Positions 11,401 to 26,400 of a DNA stretch of 64,000 bases are shown here, in pieces (the first letter of the stretch is position 1; every line of letters starts with the position of its first letter). The stretch comes from Pyrrhosoma nymphula. Its lineage: Eukaryota > Arthropoda > Insecta > Odonata > Coenagrionidae. Position numbers and translations under genes: made by a program. A model generated the notes under the pieces. It saw only the letters and a program-made list of their open reading frames with translations. It did no database searches and was not told the DNA's origin. The DNA lies in the NCBI GenBank assembly GCA_963573305.1, contig OY754339.1, positions 13,625,941 through 13,689,940 on the forward strand. Reading direction: 5' to 3'.

Positions 11401-14400
11401 TTAAGATATAAAAGGAGTGCTTCGTCTATCTTTAACTTTCTAGTCTTGGGACGTCTTTCCTTGCGCGTCTTGCTATTTCAGAGACTCCATGGGCACTCTC
11501 GATTTTGACTAACTCCCATTGTTACCTCCCTTCTCCTTTCCCCGACTTCTCCTCACGTGAACCCGTAAATCCACGCTATAGGCTTCCCTGCCACCTAGCA
11601 ATTTTGCTTGTTTATAAAGTATATTGTTCCCCCCTTCCACCGGGAGTGCAAAGCGAAGTAGAAATGCTTAATATGGTTGACTTTGATTGTTAATTTTGTG
11701 CCTTATGCATCATGTGGCGAGATCGCCCTCAACATGGTGGTTTCACCGTTATGTTACATTATATGCCACCCGAACAGCCTGGGTTTGAATCTCGAATCCT
11801 TGGATTCTGTTGGATGTTGTCGGATGCTGACTGCATCTTTAATGTTTTCAAATGACCTGTTTGTATGCCCTCAACATTTTTGTTTATTACCACCAGATAA
11901 AGGTTATAAAATGTTACATACTTATCTCAGAATAATATTTAATTTATTTAAATTTAATTAGCTGATGATGTTTGCGTGGTTGAGTTACCCACCTCATTCA
12001 TTGAGTATGTGGACAAAAGTTACTCCTGTGTTTGACCTGAAGGTGCCTGTTGGAGCATAGGAAAATCTATTGTCCATAAAATGAAGAAATGCTATAGGAA
12101 CCTTACCAAGTAGACATCATCAGTTGAAGTTGTTGGTATAGAAATCTAATCAGTAGAAAATGATTGGTGACATGAATTTATTGTTATGTTTTCGGGAAAC
12201 TTTGCTAGGAAATTGCGGGTTGATTTATAAAATTAAGGCAGCAGATGGCAATCATTAGAATCTCCTCTCTGTTAACTTTGCTTATCACATTATGATATTC
12301 TTTCAATTGTGTTAAATTCACAGTAAAAAAATGTTCGCCTGGACTGGAATTCAATCCCTGACCCCTCGATATTGCAGCGAGTGCTCTAACCAGTTAAGTT
12401 ACCTTGGAATCCTCTTCCAAGGTGTATTTCATTGAGTCAACAAGGTGTGAGGTGTCCGCAACAGGTACAGTGCATATTATGCCATGGAGTACCTGTGTTC
12501 ATGTGCTCAGTGCCACAGTCCACGAGGCAAAGCCCTACTTTAAACACCAAAGTACTGTTGGCAAATTCAAAGAACCTCAATGAAATTCAATGGAAGAGGA
12601 TGCCTGGGTAGCTTAACTGGTTAGAGCACTCGGCATGATATTAAGGGGTCTGGGTTCAAATCCCAGTTCAGGCGAATGATTTTTCACTGTGAATTCCACA
12701 CAATTGTGTGACCATCAGTGAGTGACTCCATTAAAGTTACTGCATGGCCGGTTCTTCAGTTCTTTGAATTATGACCTTATTTATCTCTTTATTGTGAATT
12801 CATCAAGACTGTCATTTTTGTAGGTGTTTTTTTTGTTGTTGCCTATAATTAAGGAGTAAGTAAATTGATAATTGTAGTATTGTCAAAATGATTATTACAT
12901 TTAGTTAGCATTAAATTTAGCCTCGTGTCCATTGACTCAATAAATTATATTCCATTTTCATTCTCCTGCTTACTATGTCTCCTTTTTGCTTGGTTTTTCC
13001 TGCATCTGATAACTATACCTCATTTGCTTGTATCCAAAATTCAGTATTTCTGAGAAATTTCCACTTTTTGACACATGTATTGCAGGAACAACCATTAGAG
13101 AATCTTGAGGCACTATAAGAACAGGAAAATTATTTTTAAATTGTATACTGTGTGAATTTCGTCATTTTCAAAGTCTGAAATCTGTCCTCTTCATAGCATA
13201 TAATGATATAATTTTCCATTAATGAATGTAACTTAGTTAGCCCTAAGATAATGTTTGATAATTATGATTCCCTATGTGCCTGAAGATTGTTATTTTTTGT
13301 TATTCCTTTCAGTTCTCATCTCCTAGCAAACAGGATGACTCGTATACATCCCTCCTGTCTGCTTCCCTCTCTCCTGTCAGTGGTAAAAGCCAAAAGCTTC
13401 TGAGGTCTCCGCGGAAAGCTACTCGGAAAATTTCTCGGATCCCTTTCAAGGTGATTGTGTAATTGTGGTACATGTTGTAATGAAGTGCCAAGTTTGATAT
13501 GAAAAGCCACTTCCCTCTCAGAATATTTTCTTGGAGAAGTTCATCTTTTACTCTTCATATATTGATAGTGGTTAGGAAGTTGAAGCCCTAACCCCTACCT
13601 ACGATTAACTTATGAAATTTATTTTTTTTCCTTCTATCTGTTGCAATCATGTATTGCTGTAATTACAATCACCATATTTCCTGGCTCATTAGACACCACA
13701 CTTTCTCAAAAATTCATTCTGACATTGACCTTCGTCTTATGATGGGCTGAGGATGAAGCTACATTTCCACACATTTAAAGTTGCCATCAGAAGTGCCCAT
13801 CTCTCTACTTTCACCGCAGGCTGTGTTGAGGCCACAAAGTGCACTATGCATCATTCATTTATATCTGGTATTCATCGACAAATAACTTTGATGCAGTTGC
13901 TATTTTTAGAAGTTAACAACCTCATTTTTCTAAAAGTAAACATTATTAGATGTTGATTATTTTATTTTTATTCTAAAATTTAACCTGAAAAAAATACAGT
14001 GTGTCTGATGGACTGGGAAATATATACCATATTTATATTATTTATATTACATGTGAAGTGTTGCTTACATTTTGATTGAATTGCAGGTTTTAGATGCCCC
14101 GGAACTTCAGGATGATTTTTATTTAAATCTCGTTGACTGGTCTTCGCAAAACGTCTTAAGTGTTGGGCTTGGTAGCTGTGTATATTTGTGGTCAGCTTGC
14201 ACTAGTCAGGTGACACGTTTGTGCGATCTGTCTCATGACGGCAATTCTGTTACATCTGTGTCTTGGAATGAGAGAGTAAGTCCATGATTCTATAAAACTT
14301 CTAGAAGTATTCCCTCATCTGAAATTAGTGTAATTTTTGATATCCATTCAGGGAGAGCAATAATAATTTTAATTTCCTTGGTACTATGGAGCATTTTAAT

Positions 14401-17400
14401 TGTTATCTGAGGGAGGTAAACTGCTTTAGATTTTGTTAGCGTTAACTAATTCCAAAAGTGTTCATTAATTTTTTCTCTTCATTGTGGTTTGTATTCAGTT
14501 TTACTGTTGCTGTTGAATTTTATTTTTTTAATTTATTATTTATATCTAAAATGATGCATGAATGTAATTAGTTTGTGCTCAATAGTGGTGATTGACATTT
14601 TTCTCAATGCCTTTGAAGTTATGCTTATTTTTCTACTACTATATGCATCTTACTTTTTCCAGGGTAACTTGGTTGCTGTTGGTACCCATCATGGCTATGT
14701 TCAAATTTGGGATGTTGGAGTGAACAAACAAGTCAATAAGTTAATGGGTCATTCAGCGCGTGTGGGAGCATTGGCTTGGAATGGAGAAGTTATATCATCT
14801 GGTAGCCGGGATAGGGTTATCCTGTTAAGAGACGTTCGAACCCCTTCACAGGTTGGCGAGAGAAGATTAACTGGACATCGACAAGAAGTAAGTGAATTCT
14901 CACACTTACTACTCTTATTTCTCCTTTTTTTATTTACAATTTTGTCCTTGAAAATATGGACATTCATGATCTAGGGAATATGAATCCTTAATTTTCCAGA
15001 GAGCTTATTGAAGGTATGCCTAAAATTTCTTTTAGGGTCTTAAAACATTGTGCTGGACATTAAAGCTGTCAATTGAAATGTAACGTTTAAATACTCACAC
15101 ATAATTAAAAATGCATGAGCTATTTCATATGACAGAAAAAATAGCAGAACTTGGCAAACAGTTCACGTCCCAAAAAAAATGGGTGTTACATTACTTGGCA
15201 GTATCATATCTGTGTTGGAGCAAAGACTTCCTCAGTGGCTGATCATGCTGGAGCTAGGTATTCCACAGCAGCTGTGTGTGTCAATTAACATGCTGACAGT
15301 TTCTCCCCGTTACAGGAGGCATCTTTCGGTCAAGGTTGCCTTCGACCTGAAGATGCCTCCTGTAATGGGGGAGAAACTGTCGTCATGATAATTGACACAC
15401 AAAGATGCTCCGGAAAACCTAGCTCCAGCATCATATGTGTGTGTTCATTTACACTGTAAACATCTAAGCTACAATGTTTAGTACAAAGTGACATCACACT
15501 CTACTATCCATTGCAAAGTTCCGTCACCCGAGTTTGAAGACAAATATCTCACAGACGGCTCAATCAATTTTAAAATGAAGTACATCACATTAAAGCTTGT
15601 TAATTTCTGCGTTCTTTGATGGCAAACAAAACTTATTACCGTTTATATTGATTTCAGTATGTGCTTAAAAACAGAATTTTAGCGCATTTTTCCGGGTACT
15701 GGACAGATGCATCGCATTTATGGCTTCGTAATAACATCACGGTTCAAGATATCGAAATATCCTTTTCAAATATTGTAGTAAAGATCTTTCTTAACAATTA
15801 TACAAAGTTTCATAATATTTAATGCATTAGTATTTTAGTTATAGATGCAAACGCAAGGCTGCGTTATATTTCGTTTCACGCATCCCTGAATACCGCCGTT
15901 TGGACCTTCTTCAGGATCTCGAGTTCATCATCATGAATCCACTCATAAAATTGTAAAGGAATTTGTTGGTTAATCAATCTCGATTTACATTTATTTTGGA
16001 AAAATAGCACGTTGAACTGCCAGGAGCATGCCCGGAAAAGAAAGGGAGAGGCTCGTGCTGTTGCCCAGTCAGAGGGTTGTCCGTAAGGTGCACGAGGAAT
16101 TGCCTACTGCAAGCATTTAACGGCTGGGGAAAACATCTTCGGTTGTAATGCATACTGTAGTAAACGATTAAAATTGCTGTACTCACCAAAATATAACCAG
16201 GGGCACTTCTTCACCACTTCCCATCAACTTTTTCCACGAGGGCTGCAGTTTTAAAAATGATTGACTGCTCTTCACTGCTGCCCCTGCGAGCATCATTTAC
16301 AAACACAACAAATCTAGCTCCAGTATCCTAAAATTCCACGATTTTTCCGAAAAGTTTTCCCGATTCCTAGACGCTATTTTCTTCACAGCGTCAAGGGTTA
16401 TGCCAAGGCACTCAGAAAGATAACGATATGTGGGATATCTTTTGTCACCACATTTCTCGGCTTCTCGACGAAAGAAACAAATAGCGCTTAAAACCATCCT
16501 TAACTCTGTCTCAGAAAATTTGGCTCGAGAAGGCATATCCACGGTATGTTTCCACACAGATCTAAAATGACACTGACCATTCTTAAAAATGACTCTTTCT
16601 GCCACTATTTACCAAGTCCAAATGACTCATGCACTGAGATAGGACAACTGGTTTTCCTCCGCAGGTCAATGCTTGCAAGGCAATTCCTCGCGCATTTTAC
16701 GGACAACCCTCTGACTGGGCAACAGCGCACGTCTCTCCCTTTCTCTTCCAGGCATGCTCCTGGCAGTTGAACGCGCTCTTTTTCCAGAATAAATGTTAAT
16801 CTATATTGATTAACCAATGAATTCCTTTAAGATTTTATAAGTGGATTTATGATGATGAACTTGAGATTGCTAAAATTCTGTTTTTAAGCACATACATCAA
16901 TATAAATGGAAAAAAGTTTTGTTTGCCATCAATGAATTCAGAAATAAACAAGCTTGAATGTGATGTACTTCATTTTGAAATTGATTGAGCCATCTGTGAG
17001 ATATTAGTCTTCAAACTCGGGTGACGGAATTTTGCAACAGATAGTAAGCTGATGTGGCCGCATGCTTTTTAAGTGCAGGATCAAGAATGTCCTTCTCAAG
17101 TGTTTTATGACTAACTTTATGTTTTAAATATTATCACTGATTGTTGTTATTATTTCTTTTTTGAAATTAACTTTCTCTTGGAAAAAAATACCATTACTAG
17201 AGATGAGTCTTTACCAAAATTTATCGATTCTTGATACCTATTCCGATTCCTGAAAAATCGATTCACAATACCATCGACCAATACATATATACCTATTTCT
17301 ACCTAGTTTTCCTATACACTATTTTAAAAATGTTCCATGAATTCTAAAGATACAATTTTACAATACAAAAATTTGAGTATACAGTGAAACTTCTACCTAA

Positions 17401-20400
17401 CGAACTCCCGATAAACGAAGAACTCCGATGAACGAACAAATGCTATTGGTCCCGCCAAATTCCTATTTAAATGCATTGGTAAATACCTCTAATGAACGAA
17501 CTCCTGCTCTACGATAACTCCCAATAAACGAAATGAAAGCATAGCCCTGTATTATAATATTTACCTCTTCATAACGTATTATCAAAAAAAAGGCTAATTT
17601 TGAATATGTTGGGAAGTTTTTGCCGTTTTTGCTGATTTGAAAGTGACTAGGACCAATCAGAGACTCGGTACAAACAAGCCAATCAGAAAGGTCGTTGTTG
17701 TTTATTCAGTTAATTACATTTCTGGTATTTTGCGTCAAGTGTTAGCAGCGTGGTAAGTGATTTGGTCGGCGTTCTTGAGTTTTACTGCGGTTCATCATCG
17801 TGAGTTTATAATTTATATCTTTCCGAGTGAAAACTGGTTGCTCTCGAGTGTTACTGCGGTTCAATTTCGTGAGATTGGGACTGTCCAGGTGCTAAAAATA
17901 TTTTTGGTTGGTAATGAAAAGAATGGAACTTATAGGTTGGCAGCGCAAGTCACGCGAAGTGATTTTCATTTCTTTTCTTTGTGAACTGCATTGTAATTTG
18001 AATTTGTGACAGAAGTGTTGTACCAAAATGACCTGGTCACGTGAATAAAACCTCGAAAAAGTTAACCGGACGTTCCTTTTCTTTCGCTAAAACTACGGAC
18101 CTCAACACCAAGAACATACCAATCAGCTGGTAGAATACTTAAATGAATAATTACAATCTTTGCGATTGAAGCCTGGTTTTGCCTTAAGTGGCAATTTTTA
18201 CGTTTGGTAATTTATCTACTTATTTGCAAGGTAAGTTCGTAATTTATTCTCCACGCTTTTGCAAAAATTGTTATCCATGCTTGAATTATAAAATGACAAA
18301 TGTTGACTATCATATCGTGGGCTTGAAAATTTCTTTAGCATACTTGAAACACATCTAATGCAAAGAAATCCCGTTCAGTGGTCATTTACGTTGCGCGCAT
18401 TCCTAAATATTTTTATTGCTGTAGTAACATTATTTTTTTAAATTCGAACGTTTCAAATGTGATTATTGTTTTTTTTCGCTTGCCGCCATCTTGAAAATAA
18501 TTCTCGAAAAAAGTAGCAGGCGGAACGAAAACCAAAATATATCGTGCTGTATTTACGGAGCAGTTCTCAAAAACCTTGAATGAACCGCGGATGTGACCGT
18601 GTTAAGTTAGAGTTCTTGAAAGTGGCGGCATAAGAAACTACTATCATTAATTCTAGCGTGTTTGTGATGCATTGGGCGGGAAGATAAAGCCAGTTTGCGA
18701 TTGGCGTCAACGCGTACTTCACCCTCGAGCTGAATACACAGGTTCCAACCCACTACTACAATTATCACAGCAATTACGAGTTGATAATACTCGTACTCGT
18801 CCATGTTCTCGCCCTTTTGTAGATAGTAAACAAATCAACACATGTTGGCGATCGGCTGCATGTAAACATCTGCATCCAAGCGAAGATGAATGAAGGCGAC
18901 CAATGGTCACCAGCGCACATTCTAGTTGACGGCGATCGTAACAGGAAGGCGTCAACGTGAAAACAATTCATGGTTAAAGTTTGACGTTCATGCCAACTAT
19001 AAATCGCAGTAAATGATATAATTAGCAGGACTTGCTGAAATACCTGCTCGTTGTTATTCCACGGTTTTTTATGAGGAAAGGGAGCAGTAAGGATATAAAA
19101 TAATTCTATCCTCTGTGGAAATTTTACCTTTAATTGAGTTCTTCATACCTTTTTTCCTGAAATTCAAGGTACAAGAAGTGGATTATTTACATTGCCCCTG
19201 GAGTGATGCAACGTGAAAAGCACCTCCGACAAACGAACTTCCGATAAACGAACTGGAAAATTATCGGTCCCTTGAATTTCGTTTAGTAGAGGTTTCACTG
19301 TACTATGAACTTTGGGAAGCTGATGTTGTCTGCTGCGGTCGTAAAATTACGCCTTGTGTGTCGATAGTTTTCACGAGGTAGATAAAAAAAATTATTAGTG
19401 TTGCTGGCTCCATATAGCAACTACCTGTAGTGCTTAATGGTACTTCCGGAAACGGAAATCAACCGTTTAAGAATTCCTTATGGCAGAAACTGCTGTACTT
19501 AAGCTGCTGTAACTTGGATTTGTTTGGAAAAAAAGATTGCGATCACCATGCAACCGGCCGTGTTGAAGTCAGACCTTACCAGTCATGTTTCCTATAGGTA
19601 TCACCGGTATTGGTATTGACTTTAGGCGATCAATTCTCGATATTGATACCAATCCACAAGAATCGGTGGTATCGAGAGTCGACACATCCTTAATCATTAC
19701 ACAACCCTGCCTGTGAACGCATCATTGTTTCAATAAATTCGTGAGAAGCTTGCCTGGAAGGCATTGGACTGTTAAAATCTGCACTATCGGAGCATTTCTA
19801 TGTGATGAAAATAATTGGGATGTGTTCCATTCATATCATTATAGTTGAGTGGGAAATGTAGTTGTAAAAACAGCATATTCCATTTGAAAGTATTTGAAGT
19901 GGTTTTATTTACCATGTGCTGTGTTAATATTACCTTCAAAATAAATTTCAATTCTTATAACATCTTAAAATATGATTCATACGCATATGATGTTCACATC
20001 TCATGCTCAATTAATTTCCTCTTTGGATCAAGTTTTCTTCTGGTCTGACGCTAGTCACTGAGACATCGTAAGTCAAGGATTCTGTGTGTGGTGGAAAATA
20101 TAACCTCTGGGTGAATTGTAACATCAAAAGTTAAGCATATTGCACACTGCTCCAGATACCACTGTGACTCACTGAATAAAAATGTGTTGGTCACCACATG
20201 AAGGAGCATGAGGTAGATCAGTTAGGGACACTCACCATGGCCAGGAAATAACTCCTGAAGAGGAGCTGGGCTGTGAGGGTGAATGCAACCTTTCTCCTCC
20301 AGCCTTCCCATCTCTTCTGAACATCTTCGCCTGTTATCATGGAATTGTGCCTCCTGTCCAAGAGGTTGATCATTTCTGGAAGGATGTCTTTGAGGCGTTA

Positions 20401-23400
20401 AAGCCTTTCTATGGAGACATTCTGGCGAATGCTCCCTTTAAAGAGTTTGGTGACTGCTGCCTACTACATCTGAATGGATTCATTTTAGTCACGGAAATCA
20501 ATTTGAAGAAGGCTTTCTCTGGTGAGAAGGGCTTCTCCAGAATTGGTTGCATACCTAAGGAGGGAGACTTGTCCAATCTGAATAACTACTGTCCTATAAC
20601 CTGCCTCAACACTATACAAGGCATTCACCTCCATCCTGAGTGACCCTGTCTTCTGCCACGTCCTACCTATGTGGGAGGAGGTGTACAAGCAGAGGTGTTG
20701 CAAGTAGAGAATTGTAGGATCCAAGGACAGTCTGGTCATTGATAGGTGTATTTGTCAGGATGCCATCGAGCATAAGCACAACCCATCGATGAACTGGGTG
20801 GACCACAATATGGCATTAGACATCACTTCGCATGACCTGCTCGTCGCCATGCTGAAGTCTGTTAAAGTCCACTCAGAGGTTGTGCCCTGCATCCAACACC
20901 TGTTACCACTCTGGAAAACATACTTTGTTCTGACTTCAGGCAATCAGACTGTTTAAACAGAGTCGGTAATATACCACTGTGATGTTTTTCTTGGCAATAG
21001 CTAGAGTCCCTTCCTGTTTTGCATTTCTATCCTCCCATTGTCCTTAAAGCTGCGACAATGGAGGAAATGTACACGGTGTCTCTGGCGACAGGAGGCATAA
21101 GGTCCTCAAAGTGAAGGCCAAAGTTGTTTCTATGACTTGTAATTTAATATACATATATGTAATAATAAAACAAGTTCCTATGTAAATGACTTCTTTGAAC
21201 ACAATGTTCTTGGAGTACATTCCAACATTGTCTTCCAATTTCTGAAGGGTGATCGCCACCATAATGCTGGACTTGGAAGTTCATATAGACAATACAATAT
21301 ATACGGAAAAACACTTTTTAACGTAAGTTGATGCCAAGGTGATTAATTGACATTTAGGTATGTACAATTTGAAAATTTAATTTTAAATTTTCAAATATTT
21401 TTAAAAAATTAAAAAAATTTTAAAATTTGACTGTTGAATAAGATACATTAATGCATTTTGTACAACATGATGAAAGCAGAACTTTCTAGCTGTCTTAGAT
21501 CTGACAAAAATGGGAAAATTCTGAGACTTGTTTTTACAAATGGCGAATTTTTCATACCACCGTATCTCCGCAAAATTCAACATTTATCATAAAAGTTGTA
21601 TGTACAAACTAAAGGCCTAAAAGGAAAAAACACAAAAAATTTCGAACAAATCTGAGATAGGGCAAGTTTTGCATTTTTGCAAGAGAGCTTAGAAAATAGA
21701 ATTTTCGAAAAATTACGTGGTAAAATTATCCATTAAGTGAAAAAAACATTATGAAAGCACAAGCCACGATGACTGGGCATGATATCGTAACTCAACTGTT
21801 TCCCGTCTGCTCTCTGATATTGAATTTTGTCTTACGGCTTACGTCTCCCATAGGAGAGAAGCAGTTGTAAAAAAACCCTTACGTCTTGTGGTATACGTCT
21901 TACGGCTCTCGTCCATTGTAGACCAGGCATAAAAGCTTTCACATTTCTTCAGTGAACGCCTTGCCTTCTGCTACCATCACTGTAGGGACTGCAACTGCTT
22001 AACTCTACGCATTACGCAACTTTAAATAATGGGAAGGAAACGTAATCTCCAAATTTGCGACAAAAACCGATTTTTCCAGAACACTTGCCAAATTCCCTGA
22101 GTTTTCCAGAAGACCGAAATTCCCTGAGTGTTCCAAGTTTTCCCGGTTTTCTAGGTTAGCGGACACCCTGTTACTGCCTTGAGAAAGAACCATGACTAAT
22201 TGAAGCCCATCCTATTCACGGAAGTATCCTTGTATTTTCAAAATCTAAACATATTAGACCTGTCGCATGTGAAACCTCTTCGGCCGAACAAGAATTCTGA
22301 AATTAGCTTCGAATGATTCCCAAGGGGGTTGATTGAAAATCTAGAAAATAGGCTGAAAATTAAAAAAATATTGTTGTTACCGCCATGAATGAATGGGATT
22401 GGGCAATGTACAGTGACTCCGTAAAATATTCGAAAGAAAAATAATTGACCGGACTGGGATTTGAATCCGCGCCACATTACGGGGATAATTGGCCCAGCAC
22501 CTCTAACCGCTCGGCCACGGCTTCTGTTGACAAGTGTGCACACTGCAAAGGATTTATACGGAGGGAAATTCTTTTGTTGCATTTTTCTCGTGAACCCGCG
22601 TCCGATTAGAAGAAAGCCGTGGAACTTTTCCAGCATTCTCTCTGTAGTTTCAGAAAATAATTGCATCATTCGGATCCCAAACATCAGTCACACAATGTCT
22701 CCTTGTTAGTGCTTCCTCGATGTGCTCCAAAGGGGTGACCGTATGGAGGTCATGGATTATGAAATATTTTGTCTTGTCCTCTGGGAGATGGAAGGAGTAG
22801 CACCTACACTCCTTTTCAGTTAATAACTTTGACTATACATTGTGATCTACCGAAGTATGGCATTGTATACTCCAGTGACATACATGAACCCTGATATGTG
22901 ACCTACAGGTAGCATTGATGACTTAGCTCTTTATATGCCATTGCTTTGTCCTCTGCAAGAAGATATGTTAAATATTTGCTGTTTAGGACAAGCCACATTG
23001 ATACACCAGTTCCTGTAAGATCACCGAAGTTAAACAATGTTGGGCCCGGATGGAGGTTGGATGGGTGACCATGCATACCTTCACCGCTCTTGTCCCCTGT
23101 CTGCATGTGGCAGACAGGCATGGGGTTGGCACAATGGACCAGTAAGGTCTAAGTGCCTGGGCTCCTGTTGAAAACCCCCCCTACAAACAATCTATCTAAT
23201 ATGCTGCTTGCTTTTCATCTGTGTCTCAATTGCCTCCCATTGTGGCATAGGCAGTCAGCAGTTCAAGTGTGTTACTTGTTGTAAGGCTCTTCATCTGTGT
23301 CTCAATTGCCTCCCATTGTGGCAAAGGCAGTCAGCAGTTCAAGTGTGTTACTTGTTGTAAGGGGAATGAAGGCCCTCCTCTTCTACTTCTAGGGTAGTAG

Positions 23401-26400
23401 AAGCAAAGGGACATCCTCTTCCTCTGCACTATTATGAAGCCTTCATCCACATTTAAGTTGCTTAGGTACAAAGCCGATGGCATATCATTGATGTCGTCCC
23501 TTGCTGGCTGCTTATGCCACTACTAATGTTCTTATCCCAATGTCAATGGTTCCAGAATCTGGGGGCTCACTCTGTGCTCGAGTGCTGTGCTTGTTATCCT
23601 CCGAGCCGATCTCAATTTTTATGTTGCAGAATTTAATCTGTATGCAGCATCTTTCTGGTTAATATCCCATCATAGTAAATTCAGTGCTTCTGGTTTAAAA
23701 ATTCAGGATATGTATTAAATTGTGTGGTAAGGTAATTTTTAGACTTTCTGAGGAAAATTCTAATTAATTCTAAGGCATCTGTGAAAGCTTATGAAGTACG
23801 GTATTATGCACAGTATGTAGTAGGTTTTCCGTGAATGTGGAGCAGTATGTATGTAGTCATGTCACTTCTTTGTAGCAATTATTGAAATCAAGTGTGCACT
23901 TTTTGCATTGTAGTTACAATAATTTCCAAATTCTTTCTTATTGTTCAAACATTGTGTATTGCTGTGCATAAAACCATGACTAAACTGTCATGAAATGTTT
24001 GATGTGGTCCAGATTTATTTCTCATGCATATCCCTTAACAATTACATACATGGTTTCTTTTGGCTTTTATGTAATCCCTGAACACTAATTTTTTTAGTGC
24101 GACAAGTTTAAGGACTCTAATTTCCTGATATATCCGCTAAAAAAATATAATCTTTTAAAAATATGTGCGTATTTGGGTGATGATTCCTCTACCTGTATGC
24201 AATACATATTTACATACTTTGAGCATTTGATGAGTCTGTGAAAGCTTATGAGGAAAGGTATCATACACAGGGGTAGGTTTTCCTTGAATGTGGAGCAGTA
24301 TGTATGAAGTTGTGTCCTTCCTAAGCTTTGAGTACTCCCATCACCTCAGCTGCTTCCTGCTGTGTCTTTTTTCAATCACACCATACTGTGTGGGAAAACA
24401 TTGCCATACTGTTTGCCTCGACAAGCACAGGTATCTGTAGGGTGGAATGGGGGAGGGAGCAGAGGGTGAAAGGAAATCTGAATGACTTGGTTGATGGAAG
24501 ATTTTGTTTTCTTCAATCTTCTTGTCAGTTAGAAAAATGAGGGTAGAGCTCACTTCTTACGGTTTCAAAAGGCTTGTAAAAGTTACTTATTATGGGAATC
24601 TTTGGTTTTATTTTTATACAGGGAGGCTTAGTACAGCTTTGAACATGGATCCATCTGGTAGTCGAGTGTTCAACTATCACGACATAAGTTTTGTATGCAA
24701 ACAAAGATGAAAAAAGTAAAAGATATGGGAACTTACTCAGAAATGAAGGGTTTTTAAATTCAGGTTTTGTGAAAATTGCTCTAGAGGGAAGAAAATATTT
24801 TTAAAAAATTAATGTTCAGTCCTGCTCATTAAAAACTTACCTCCTCGGAGCCCTGTTCATTGAAAACTTACCACCTGAGAGCCGAAAAATTTCTAAGTCT
24901 CAACTTGACACTGATGTGACAACGCAGCCGAACCACGCCCCCTTTAGGGAACCCCAGCCCTCACAAAACTCGGGTGAAAAGACTAACCGACCTCTCCCAC
25001 TCCCAGAAGTATACAATGTCGCTGCCTCATTCCATCCAAATTCCTTTTCAGGTCTCGCTGGGAAGTCCACCATTTTCGACAAGCTAAGGTGGTGGAAGGG
25101 GTTTTCTTTTGCTTTTGAGTATTTATTGCCCACCCGCATCCGTATTCATAGTTACGTTAGACTATGCCTACGGCAGGTTTTAGGAAGTTAGACCGGCGAT
25201 GTAGTTGAACTCATATTCATAGCTTCGTTTTAGCGCTGATCGACCCAGCCCCGGCAGCTTTAGTGCGGAGGAAGTTAAACCTGTGGAATAATAAAAGTGA
25301 TGATCTCAGGCCTGTAATGGTTGAACGTTGAGTTTACGCTCCGTGCGTCACCATTTTTTCTTCAGTTTTTGTGGTGTTGATTGTCGAAGGTGTTAAGGGA
25401 TTAATCGCAAGTAATCTCCTCATTAGAGCTAATTTAAGGGGTAGTATTTTTTTAGTTTATTGTTAGGGATATTGTTGGCTTAGTGATTTAGGTTTATACT
25501 GACGTAAATAGTTGTATTGTCGGTAATGTAGTTTCGTTCTCAGGGTATGTAGTTAATTAATTTTGTTTTTCTTTAGTTTGATTTTATCGGAAAACGGGTT
25601 ATTTAGTCAACTTAATTATTTAGTAAGAACAGTTTTTTATTAGGTATTATAGCTCACATTGATTACATTTGTTTTCACTTCGCTTAGTTGTGTTCATTTG
25701 CTTACATTTCGTGTGGTGAGTTTTGTTCGATCACGACAATATCAATAATATTTCATACCTTTCCTACTTTGTAACATCCTTTTGCTTACATTTTTTAGTT
25801 TTTAACATTCATTGCAATTAGCCGTGCATTTTGAGGAATAAGTTATTTTAGTGATTTAATTATTTTCGTAGCTAAATTAAATTATGTGAATTGGGCGAAA
25901 CAAAACCGGTTTATTACGCTATATATATTCAATAAGGATAATAAACTTAAAGAAAATAGGAAAATGAAATGCAACACGTCTAAGCCATAAATAATTGAAA
26001 AAAAAAGAAATGGAAGATATCGAAAGCGCCGGGAGCAGGATTCCAGGCCGATTTCAGTGAGCAAAAAAGTCCCAGAAGCAAGTAATGAGTGGTAAAGGGT
26101 TTGCAGATAACGCACAGCTCCTAAGGAGACCCCAAAAACCAGTTCAGAAATTCCAGGAAATACCCTACCACTTGATGAATAGCAGTGTTGCCAAACATTC
26201 CATCCTCGCGCGGTAGGCAAGTCTCAGACTCCATTTGTCCTCGAGGCTATCTCCCTTGACACAAGCTATGAATACCAACTTTTAGTACCGTTCTAAACCG
26301 CACTTAGACCGGACTAAGATAAACCGCATAACCCCAGGTTTTACTCGAAATCTATGAATACGGCCACCGGTGTTTAAGTTGGCGAACGTGCAAATCCAGC

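Noticed and set aside
12595..12690. Possible functional tRNA gene
   Set aside because: A- and B-box words are present, but the acceptor and anticodon stems do not close, and a mirrored copy with the same tail lies nearby; it is a SINE.
22985..23090. Possible functional 5S rRNA gene
   Set aside because: The 5' end is diverged, several stems are broken and there is a fused SINE-like body; no tandem 5S array.
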